This document shows, in pieces, positions 1 through 5,225 of a DNA stretch of 5,491 nucleotides (position 1 is the stretch's first letter; each line of letters starts with the position of its first letter). This DNA comes from an uncultured Eubacterium sp. Lineage in GTDB: Bacteria > Bacillota > Clostridia > Lachnospirales > Lachnospiraceae. The notes beneath the pieces were generated by a model. The model ran no database searches and was not told the DNA's origin. It saw only the letters and a program-made list of their open reading frames with translations. A program made the translations under genes and the position numbers. The stretch is taken from positions 1 through 5,491 of the forward strand of contig URAI01000128.1 in the NCBI GenBank assembly GCA_900545725.1. The letters are read 5' to 3'.

Positions 1-35
1 ATACCTGCGCCAATAGCTATAATTGTTCCACTCAT
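1..35 (-). CDS. atpE: F0 ATP synthase subunit c, 5' end only (partial)
   Basis: Only the first 11 codons and two bases are in the window, reading M-S-G-T-I-I-A-I-G-A-G from ATG at 35-33. A short polar start followed by a small-residue, glycine-rich helix is what the first transmembrane helix of the F0 c subunit looks like. The reading frame follows atpB on the same strand, the standard order in F-ATPase operons. Subunit c forms the membrane rotor ring that carries H+ or Na+. The ion-binding carboxylate and the residues that would separate H+ from Na+ types lie outside the window. An AAAAGGAG ribosome binding site sits 8 nt upstream of the ATG. The identification rests on very few residues plus context. 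Confidence 0.75.
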   Translation of the reverse strand, partial: MSGTIIAIGAG

Positions 36-359
36 AATCTTATCTCCTTTTTCTTCCTTATAATGTAGTAATACGGCTTTCTGTACATTTATTGATATTG
101 AATTATCAATATATCCCGTATTTACTGCAAATGTCTTATAAACATTTACACCTGATAACCTGACACCTACATTATATCTATATCTTTATTTTTATAGGCT
201 CTCCGCCTACACCACAAGCCTGCTTATTACATTACAGGCTCTCCTCTTAGCGAGCAGCCTATGTGTAAACTTAACTAACTCTGCTTTAACGTGTCTTAAT
301 ATCTGACCCTGACAGTCTGATAATAACTATATTGTTATATCAGTATCATAAGTTCAGAA
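36..359 (-). other. Long atpB-atpE intergenic spacer with hairpins
   Basis: This 324-nt stretch separates the atpB stop from the atpE start and holds no convincing reading frame. Visible structures are a stem with ten pairs and one bulged A (317-327 with 334-343) shortly after the atpB stop; a TAGGC/GCCTA hairpin (195-199 with 205-209); AGCCTG/CAGGCT (216-221 with 235-240), which competes with AGGCTCTC/GAGcAGCCT (236-243 with 252-260); and an AT-only-ends 8-bp hairpin (90-97 with 104-111) about 50 nt before atpE. The motif AGGCTCTCC occurs twice (196-204 and 236-244). None of the hairpins is followed by a T-run on the minus strand, so they look more like RNA-processing or stability elements than terminators. 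This role is inference. Confidence 0.5.
44..51 (-). promoter_or_regulatory. Ribosome binding site of atpE
   Basis: The minus strand reads AAAAGGAG here, with 8 nt before the ATG at 35-33. It fixes the start of the partial atpE frame and shows that atpE is translated independently of atpB, which ends more than 300 nt upstream. Confidence 0.8.
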
Positions 360-1046
360 CTACTCTGTAATCTCATCAATATATAATGATGTGAGGAATA
401 CGAATACATACGCCTGAAGCAAACCATCAAATATATCAAAGTACAGACTGAACACAACCGGAAGACCAACCGGAAGTATCATCTTAAGAAGCTCCATAAT
501 AACGAAGGCTCCTAATACATTACCGAAAAGTCGCATACAAAGCGAAAGTGGCTTTGTTACTACTTCGAGAATGTTGATAGGTGTTACGATTGCAACTGGC
601 TCTACGAATCCGTGTAACCAGCGTTTAACACCTTTGTGGTAGATACCTGCCGCCTCTATAAGAATAATACTCATAAGTGCGAGAGCTACCGTTACTCTTA
701 AGTCCTTAGTTGGGGACTTAAAGCCAAACAGTCCGATGATATTGGAAACGCCAATATACAACATAACTGTTGTGAGATAAGGCACATACGCCTTTCCTTT
801 TTCGCCAACCATTCCCTGAACCATATTCATAAGACCTGTTACTATACTTTCTGCAACAGCCTGCCTCTTACTTATGTGGTCCACTTTAAGATTTCGGGTC
901 AGTATAAATGCAATTACTACCAGTACAGCCATAATAATCCAGGTAACTACAACTGCTTCTGAAACTGGTATTCCACCCAAAACAGGAATCGTAAAGACGG
1001 TCTCACATTGAAGTTCTTCAATAAGATTCTGTGCTAAATCATTCAA
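360..1046 (-). CDS. atpB: F0 ATP synthase subunit a
   Basis: This 228-residue protein is the membrane stator subunit a of F-type ATP synthase. It forms the ion half-channels against the c ring and couples ion flow to rotation. The diagnostic segment is SLCMRLFGN around residues 168-176. Its Arg172 corresponds to the essential arginine (R210 in E. coli), and it is preceded by the typical EPVAIVTPINILE stretch. A second family signature, LLQAYVFVFLTSLYI (209-223), is near the C-terminus. Hydrophobic segments lie at about 28-50, 88-108, 116-136, 168-190 and 193-222, giving the expected five-helix core, and the length is normal for the family. The start is TTG at 1046-1044, placed 8 nt after AAGGAG. 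The nearby ATG at 1054-1052 hits a stop after three codons, and the next in-frame Met (residue 39) lies inside a helix. Downstream on the same strand comes atpE. No atpI lies upstream in the window. Confidence 0.96.
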   Translation of the reverse strand: MNDLAQNLIEELQCETVFTIPVLGGIPVSEAVVVTWIIMAVLVVIAFILTRNLKVDHISKRQAVAESIVTGLMNMVQGMVGEKGKAYVPYLTTVMLYIGVSNIIGLFGFKSPTKDLRVTVALALMSIILIEAAGIYHKGVKRWLHGFVEPVAIVTPINILEVVTKPLSLCMRLFGNVLGAFVIMELLKMILPVGLPVVFSLYFDIFDGLLQAYVFVFLTSLYIDEITE

Positions 1047-1054
1047 AAAACCAT

Positions 1055-1060
1055 CTCCTT
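1055..1060 (-). promoter_or_regulatory. Ribosome binding site selecting a TTG start for atpB
   Basis: The minus strand reads AAGGAG, followed by 8 nt and then TTG. An out-of-frame ATG directly abuts the site but reaches TGA after three codons. The spacing therefore supports TTG as the true initiation codon of atpB. Confidence 0.75.
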
Positions 1061-1354
1061 ATCCTTTCGTTTTCTCACTGCGGATTGTATACCCATTTAT
1101 TGGAAATGTAAAGCTAAATAATTTAATTTTTAACAAAGTTTTTAGTAACATTTTAAAATTTTGCACAACTTTATGTATTTATATCTGTACATTTTTACAT
1201 TTTATTTTTTGACCGCCGTATTCACATATTAATCTTTTTCTTTTGTGAAATGTCCGTAAACGTTTTAAATACCTGATAAATACTGCTTTATATATGTATG
1301 TATATAACACCATCACACGTTGGTAATTATGACTGTTTACTACCTTTGCGCAAA

Positions 1355-1367
1355 TGACCATTGGTCA
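1355..1367. promoter_or_regulatory. 13-bp palindrome, possible operator
   Basis: TGACCA and TGGTCA are perfect inverted half-sites around a single central T, in otherwise very AT-rich non-coding DNA. The symmetry and length resemble a dimeric repressor site. It lies some 310 bp upstream of atpB and 380 bp upstream of the sigma gene, which is far for direct operator action unless a promoter is nearby. The function is a guess. Confidence 0.3.
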
Positions 1368-1620
1368 ATTTTACGATTTTTTCAATGCTATTTTTATATT
1401 TATGCAATTATGCTAATACAAAAATTATATTCCGACATAGCAATTTGATATACATCAACCAAAAAATACATAAAAAGTACAATCTTATATAATCTTATAC
1501 AATAAATTGTACAAAAATAAATATTCTATTAACCAAATCTATAATTCTTATAAATTTAATTTTATTTACAATCCATTTTTTATTAAATTATGTCACTTTA
1601 TGCTTTACGTAATTGTATTA

Positions 1621-1626
1621 TATAAT
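1621..1626 (+). promoter_or_regulatory. Candidate -10 box for the sigma/anti-sigma operon
   Basis: A perfect TATAAT occurs about 120 nt before the sigma-factor ATG. No good -35 is present at the standard distance; the best is TTATGC at 1598-1603, 17 nt upstream. I saw no clear ECF-type AAC...CGT promoter pair that would show autoregulation. If used, the transcript would have a leader of about 115 nt. In this AT-rich DNA a chance match is possible. Confidence 0.35.
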
Positions 1627-1747
1627 GCCAGGGGGATTTTTTTCATTCGTACTTTCACGATATGAATTTTTAACTTATGTCTTTGTCATCTTATTGATGC
1701 CAGTGTTATAAGCCCTGACTATCAGACAAAAAAGAGGTGAACTCAAT

Positions 1748-2335
1748 ATGGGGTATCAGAATAACATCAAAGAATACGAACGCATTTTAAAACTGTACAG
1801 TAACGATATTTACCGCATGGCGCTTTTGAAGCTGAAAAATGTCTGTGAAGCTGAAGATGTCTTTCAGGATGTTTTCGTTAAGTTATACACATGCAGCAAC
1901 AACTTTGAATCAGATATGCACATAAAGTCATGGCTTCTTAAGGTAACTGTCAATGAATGTATTAATGTACTTAAAAGCTCATGGAATTCCAAAGTAATAA
2001 AAAGTGTCGATGATAATTCCGGATATGACGATAATTCGTCTATTGCAGCTACAGATAATACGGACACAGCTAATGGCTCCTTTCATGGTAGTGGCACATC
2101 CACGCCGCTAAACAGCAGTACATATAAAGAATTTGACATCAATTCTATGTATGTATGGGATACTGTAGCAGCCCTGCCACAGAAATACAAAGACGTAATA
2201 TATCTGTTTTATCACGAACAGTATTCTACCAATGAGATAGCCGATATACTTGACATATCTACAGACAATGTTAAAACGAGGCTTAAAAGAGCAAGGGAAA
2301 TATTAAGAAAAGAGGTGAAGGATTATGAATTTTAA
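1748..2335 (+). CDS. ECF-type RNA polymerase sigma factor (sigma-70 family)
   Basis: The protein has 195 residues and two recognisable sigma domains. Region 2 spans about residues 10-80, with DIYRMALLKLKNVCEAEDVF at 20-39 followed by QDVFVKLY (core-polymerase and -10 binding) and the SWLLKVTVNECIN helix at 61-73. Region 4 spans about 136-192, with LPQKYKDVIYLFYHEQYS followed by the helix-turn-helix NEIADILDISTDNVKTRLKRA (162-182) that reads the -35 element. No region 1 or 3 is present, as in ECF/group 4 sigmas. The linker between the domains (about 81-132) is long and rich in Ser, Asp, Asn and Thr, which makes the protein longer than a minimal ECF factor. Translation starts at ATG 7 nt after AGAGGTGA. 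The last codons overlap the next gene by 11 nt, which implies translational coupling to its likely anti-sigma partner. The signal and regulon are unknown. Confidence 0.93.
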   Translation: MGYQNNIKEYERILKLYSNDIYRMALLKLKNVCEAEDVFQDVFVKLYTCSNNFESDMHIKSWLLKVTVNECINVLKSSWNSKVIKSVDDNSGYDDNSSIAATDNTDTANGSFHGSGTSTPLNSSTYKEFDINSMYVWDTVAALPQKYKDVIYLFYHEQYSTNEIADILDISTDNVKTRLKRAREILRKEVKDYEF

Positions 2336-3341
2336 AGAAGCATTTGATAATGACTGTAACAAAATAACTGCAAGTGATGAACTTATAAATCGCACGCTTA
2401 TGGCGGCGATTACGCAGGAGGACAGCTCAGATGGCGGCAATGGCTCTTTATCTGATAATCCTGCTCACAAAGATTTAGATAAACAGGCAATGGATGGCGG
2501 ATTACAAAATGATATTAATCAGAGTAGCGTTTCTATGGCAGGCAAACAATCATACAAGTCAGCATTAAACAGCGGCTTACAGGATAAAAGCGCTCAGCGT
2601 AATTCTTCTACGATTGCCAAATCATCACACAAAGCCGGCTCACGAAGAAACATTTTCAGGATACTCGCTGCTGCCGCGGCCATTATCCTCCTGTGTTTTA
2701 GTGTATACAGTGTGCGAAATTTTATAGATAGTAAAAACAGCAGCTCTGGCACTTCAACCCTTAAAGTCTATGCAGGTGAAAACAACGAGGAGCTTGGCCC
2801 AAAGGGATTATCTCTTGCATACAGCAAGGACACTGCTGACCACATGACAGACATTCAGGGCTGGAGCTCACAGGGTTGGGGACCATCCCATACAAGGGTT
2901 TTATTCTTCGACCTGAATATACAGATTACAGATAACAGCTCAAATATTAAGAGAGTTACACTGACATCCTCTGACGAGAATACTAACATTTTAACCCGTG
3001 AAGCTGTTCCAGATGAGATCGCTGACAACGACTATAAAATTCCGGATGAATATGGAAAGCAACATTCACTATACAAGTATTCAGAAGAGTGGGGTTATCA
3101 CACCTACAGACTGTTTAACTCCAATGAAAAGTTCCTTTATATTGACCACCAGAATGAATATTGTGCTGACTATAAGGATTTTGAACACCTGTATATAGGC
3201 TTTAAGCTTGCAAATGTTAATTCGCTTTGCACCACATTAACAGTAACTGTTGAATATGAGGATGGCACAACAGTTTCCAGAAACTATAATGCAACAGCAT
3301 ATTCATCAGAATTGTATATGTTTATAAAAGAAATTAAATAA
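2325..3341 (+). CDS. Single-span membrane protein, probable anti-sigma factor
   Basis: This 338-residue protein begins inside the end of the sigma gene, with AGAGGTGA 6 nt before its ATG. The N-terminal part (1-108) is cytoplasmic by the positive-inside rule. It holds a short helical start (FKEAFDNDCNKITASDELINRTLMAA region) and then a low-complexity Ser/Asn/Gln/Asp-rich tether. One transmembrane helix follows (about 110-130, ILAAAAAIILLCF), preceded by RR at 107-108. The remaining ~200 residues would lie outside the cell. They contain alternating beta-like segments, many aromatics and two cysteines (280, 302) that could form a disulfide. Sigma-then-membrane-protein order with overlap is typical of sigma/anti-sigma pairs. 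The start resembles clostridial membrane anti-sigma proteins in general form, but there is no HxxxCxxC zinc motif. The inferred role is to hold the sigma at the membrane until an envelope signal. The outer domain is not recognised. Confidence 0.72.
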   Translation: MNFKEAFDNDCNKITASDELINRTLMAAITQEDSSDGGNGSLSDNPAHKDLDKQAMDGGLQNDINQSSVSMAGKQSYKSALNSGLQDKSAQRNSSTIAKSSHKAGSRRNIFRILAAAAAIILLCFSVYSVRNFIDSKNSSSGTSTLKVYAGENNEELGPKGLSLAYSKDTADHMTDIQGWSSQGWGPSHTRVLFFDLNIQITDNSSNIKRVTLTSSDENTNILTREAVPDEIADNDYKIPDEYGKQHSLYKYSEEWGYHTYRLFNSNEKFLYIDHQNEYCADYKDFEHLYIGFKLANVNSLCTTLTVTVEYEDGTTVSRNYNATAYSSELYMFIKEIK

Positions 3342-3406
3342 ATCTGATAATAGTTGTTAAAAAACTTGTTAAAATAATATCTATTGTTTTAATATTTATA
3401 TTTATA

Positions 3407-3415
3407 TGATAAAAT
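3407..3415 (+). promoter_or_regulatory. Candidate extended -10 element
   Basis: TGaTAAAAT fits an extended -10 (TG-n-TANAAT). The upstream region has TTGTTT at 3384-3389, but the spacer is 20 nt, so there is no convincing -35. If used, transcription would begin near 3421, exactly at the base of the large stem-loop. Such a start would make that stem-loop the 5' end of the transcript. A chance match in AT-rich DNA cannot be excluded. Confidence 0.35.
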
Positions 3416-3419
3416 ATAA

Positions 3420-3517
3420 CTAAGCTGCAGCTTTAATGATTATGCCCATCTGTCCTGTCACTGACGGCTTTGGTAATCTTATATAATCATTATATTATGC
3501 CGCAGCTTAGCTTTTTT
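3420..3517 (+). terminator. Long stem-loop with T-run: terminator or attenuator/structured leader
   Basis: The outer stem pairs CTAAGCTGCAGC (3420-3431) with GCCGCAGCTTAG (3499-3510), 11 of 12 positions, and is followed by C and six T (3512-3517). A second, inner stem pairs AATGATTAT with ATAATCATT (3435-3443 with 3483-3491) perfectly. The apical part (3444-3482) is about 39 nt and GC-richer, and can form a small CTGTC-act-GACGG hairpin. A simple terminator does not need two stacked stems and a 39-nt head. The element could therefore end the sigma operon, act as an attenuator for the gene at 3555, or be a short RNA with its own promoter. I do not recognise a known riboswitch class. Confidence 0.75.
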
Positions 3518-3554
3518 ATTATACGGCGCAATCAGCGCAGAAAGCAGGTATTAT

Positions 3555-4781
3555 ATGGCACTACATGTTATGGATGAAGCTAATCGTTGTCTGCAATGTA
3601 AAGTACCACAGTGTCAGAAGGGCTGTCCTATAAGCACTAATATTCCTATGGCTATCAGGCTTCTTAAAGAAAACAAGCTTGATGAAGCTGGTAAGATGTT
3701 GTTTGAGAACAATCCTCTTACTACTGTGTGTAGTCTTGTCTGCAATCACGAAAATCAGTGCGAGGGGCACTGTGTATTAGGCCGCAAGGGGGCACCCGTT
3801 CATTTTTCTACTATAGAGAATTATATATCAACTACTTATGCTAACAAGATGACAGAAGGTCCTAAGCCTTCTAACGGAAAAAGAGTTGCTATTATCGGTT
3901 CTGGTCCGGCTGGAATTACTATCGCCATCATTCTTGCAAGATATGGCTATCAGGTTACTATATTTGAGGGTAAGGATAAGATAGGTGGTGTCTTAAGATA
4001 TGGTATTCCTGAGTTCAGACTTCCTAAGTCTGTGCTTGATGATATAGAATACCGTCATCTTGAACTTAAAGGTATCAAGGTACGTCCTAATACGACTATC
4101 GGAAGTGCCATCACTATTGAAGACCTTTTCCGCGATGGATATAAAGCTATTTTCGTTGGAACAGGTGTATGGAATCCTAATACTCTACATATTAAGGGTG
4201 AAACATTTGGAAATGTCCACTTTGGTATCAACTACTTAAACAATCCTGACAGTTATAAGTTAGGTGAGCGTGTTATCGTAATCGGCGCAGGTAATGCAGC
4301 TATGGACGTGGCAAGAACTGCTATCAGAAAAGGTGTACGCAATCTTACATGTTTTTCTATAACAAAAGAAGTTGCCGCAAGCCAGTACGAATACAGCTAC
4401 GCCAAGCTTGAAGGCGTTGAGTTTGAATTTAACAAACGTCCTGTTGAAATCAAGGATAACGGTGTTATTTTCCGTGATATTATTGAAAATGAAGATGGCT
4501 CTTTCACTGATGTTGAAGGCACTGACAAGTTATATGAGTCTGACAGTGTTATTATCTCTATCAGTCAGGGACCTATGACACGTCTTGTTAATACGACAAA
4601 GGGACTTAATGCTAACAAGCGTGGTCTGCTTGAAGCAGATGAAACCGGACACACTTCACGCCCGGGCATATTTGCCTCTGGTGACGTTGTAAACGGCGCA
4701 AGAACTGTTGTTGAGGCTGTCGCACACAGCAAGGTTGTGGCAGAGTCAATGCATGCTTATATGCAGTCGCTGGATGAATAA
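3555..4781 (+). CDS. GltD-like FAD/4Fe-4S NAD(P)H oxidoreductase
   Basis: The 408-residue protein belongs to the glutamate synthase small-subunit/dihydropyrimidine dehydrogenase N-terminal family. These proteins pass electrons from NAD(P)H through FAD and iron-sulfur clusters to a partner or bound electron carrier. The N-terminus has two Cys sets: C12-x2-C15-x4-C20-x3-C24-P and C59-x3-C63-x5-C69-x3-C73, as in the two-cluster domain of this family. The FAD Rossmann motif is VAIIGSGPAG (111-120), followed by GGVLRYGIPEFRLPK (144-158). The nucleotide-binding fold has VIVIGAGNAAMDVART (240-255). The FAD-closing motif GIFASGDVVNGARTVVEAVAHSKV is at 371-394. It starts directly at the first cluster and lacks the ~40-residue lead seen in typical ~460-residue clostridial GltA/NfnB-like proteins. 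No large subunit (GltB) or NfnA-like partner is adjacent. Its acceptor and exact role are open. The start is ATG after a weak AGG site, and ATG at 3570 is an alternative. Confidence 0.88.
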   Translation: MALHVMDEANRCLQCKVPQCQKGCPISTNIPMAIRLLKENKLDEAGKMLFENNPLTTVCSLVCNHENQCEGHCVLGRKGAPVHFSTIENYISTTYANKMTEGPKPSNGKRVAIIGSGPAGITIAIILARYGYQVTIFEGKDKIGGVLRYGIPEFRLPKSVLDDIEYRHLELKGIKVRPNTTIGSAITIEDLFRDGYKAIFVGTGVWNPNTLHIKGETFGNVHFGINYLNNPDSYKLGERVIVIGAGNAAMDVARTAIRKGVRNLTCFSITKEVAASQYEYSYAKLEGVEFEFNKRPVEIKDNGVIFRDIIENEDGSFTDVEGTDKLYESDSVIISISQGPMTRLVNTTKGLNANKRGLLEADETGHTSRPGIFASGDVVNGARTVVEAVAHSKVVAESMHAYMQSLDE

Positions 4782-4919
4782 AATGTGTAAATTATAAATA
4801 TATTAACAAACGGACGCCATAAGGCTAGGGAGTTATTTCAGTAATAGTGCTTCAGTCACCAGAAAGCTGATTGGATATTTCTAAAACTTTCCTTTTATGT
4901 TTTTTATATAGACGCAACC

Positions 4920-4950
4920 GCTCATACGAAACGTCCTGTTTCGTATGAGC
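4920..4950. repeat. Perfect 13-bp hairpin 1 inside the large element
   Basis: GCTCATACGAAAC pairs perfectly with GTTTCGTATGAGC around a 5-nt loop GTCCT. It sits at the tip of the 4809-5107 element, one base before hairpin 2, and has no T-run after it on either strand. It is therefore not a standard intrinsic terminator. Confidence 0.85.
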
Positions 4951-4951
4951 T

Positions 4952-4975
4952 CGATTTGACATCCGTGTCAAATCG
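4952..4975. repeat. Perfect 10-bp hairpin 2 inside the large element
   Basis: CGATTTGACA pairs perfectly with TGTCAAATCG around a 4-nt loop TCCG. It follows hairpin 1 after a single T. Each arm contains TTGACA on one strand, but no -10 box lies at the right distance, so a promoter role is unlikely. With hairpin 1 and the enclosing arm it would form a three-way junction. Confidence 0.85.
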
Positions 4976-5225
4976 CTGCTGTGGGTTGAAGGGAAAGTTT
5001 AAGAACTATCACAAACAGCTTTCAAGTGTGCATTACGCATTATTACCAAAACACCTCCCGGCCTTTATTTGTGACTGCCGTCCCATATCTTATATCGTCC
5101 GTCCGTTACAATTATGTCATTGCAAACCACCGCATTTGAAGAGAAACAAGACTATGACTAAATAGTTATGAAGACCTTGGAGAGGGTCTGTAAAAACTAC
5201 TACATATATAATACGAGGAAACAAT

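Larger units (their letters stand above)
1047..1747. other. AT-rich divergent intergenic region
   Basis: About 700 nt lie between the divergent atpB and sigma-factor genes, and no credible gene is visible. A 60-codon minus-strand frame (1361-1179) has no ribosome binding site. Short structures include a 13-bp palindrome TGACCAtTGGTCA (1355-1367); an inverted pair GTACAA/TTGTAC (1477-1482 and 1507-1512); and a tandem ten-mer AATCTTATAT/AATCTTATAC (1481-1500). The atp operon promoter must lie here if the operon starts at atpB. The base composition gives many weak -10-like boxes on the minus strand, and I could not choose one. A TTGTAC-N17-TATATA match (1514-1486, minus) is possible but imperfect. 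Confidence 0.5.
3342..3554 (+). other. Intergenic region with promoter-like sequence and structured leader
   Basis: Between the anti-sigma candidate and the oxidoreductase gene there is a very AT-rich segment (3342-3419). It is followed by a long stem-loop with a T-run (3420-3517) and then a short GC-richer stretch (3524-3540) containing GCGC-aatca-GCGC (3526-3538). The start of the next gene has only a weak Shine-Dalgarno (AGG at 3546-3548). No small reading frame is evident. Confidence 0.6.
4809..5107. repeat. ~300-nt imperfect inverted repeat, MITE-like or structured RNA
   Basis: Paired segments occur in nested order. AACGGACG (4809-4816) pairs with CGTCCGTT (5100-5107). AAGGC (4821-4825) pairs with GCCTT (5061-5065). 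GGGAG (4828-4832) pairs with CTCCC (5055-5059). TAATAGTGC (4842-4850) pairs with GCATTATTA (5037-5045, one G-U). GAAAGCTG (4862-4869) pairs with CAGCTTTC (5016-5023). TTG-GATA (4871-4877) pairs with TATC-a-CAA (5007-5014, one bulged A). TTCT (4879-4882) pairs with AGAA (5002-5005). A final 13-bp stem joins 4884-4896 with 4988-5000 (two G-U). CAACC/GGTTG (4915-4919 with 4984-4988) can add to the tip. Two perfect hairpins sit inside. The ends are flanked by ACA on each side (4806-4808 and 5108-5110), which could be a 3-bp target duplication. No transposase or credible reading frame lies inside. Confidence 0.7.
4782..5225. other. Gene-free stretch dominated by a large inverted-repeat element
   Basis: No credible coding region lies between the oxidoreductase stop and hypA. 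A 69-codon plus-strand frame (4956-5165) starts at TTG inside a hairpin without a ribosome site and is composed of structure-bearing DNA. Most of the interval is the 4809-5107 element. After it come two small hairpins: ACTAT/ATAGT (5151-5155 with 5162-5166) and AGACC/GGTCT (5172-5176 with 5185-5189). A TATAAT at 5207-5212 has no -35 and lies only about 14 nt before the hypA ATG. No classic terminator with a T-run follows the oxidoreductase gene. Confidence 0.7.

Noticed and set aside
1179..1361. 60-codon minus-strand frame in the atp/sigma intergenic region
   Set aside because: It has no ribosome binding site before its ATG, which lies inside the 13-bp palindrome. The composition is what random AT-rich DNA gives, and no recognisable domain is present.
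1481..1500. CRISPR-like direct repeat
   Set aside because: There are only two adjoining 10-bp copies with no spacer, which is a simple AT-rich tandem duplication.
3561..3770. Minus-strand frame antisense to the oxidoreductase 5' end
   Set aside because: It is a shadow of the well-supported Fe-S oxidoreductase gene. The same holds for the frames at 1864-2067 (minus), 2998-3198 and 4372-4578 (plus) and 5249-5473 (minus).
4956..4961. Perfect TTGACA as a promoter -35
   Set aside because: It is part of the hairpin 2 stem, and no TATAAT-like hexamer occurs 16-18 nt downstream.
4809..5107. Retron ncRNA or intron remnant
   Set aside because: No reverse transcriptase gene lies nearby and no intron domain V-type motif was seen, so the specific assignment is unsupported even though the structure is strong.
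4956..5165. 69-codon plus-strand frame beginning at TTG
   Set aside because: It starts inside hairpin 2 and runs through the paired arm of the large inverted repeat. It has no Shine-Dalgarno and no protein-like pattern.
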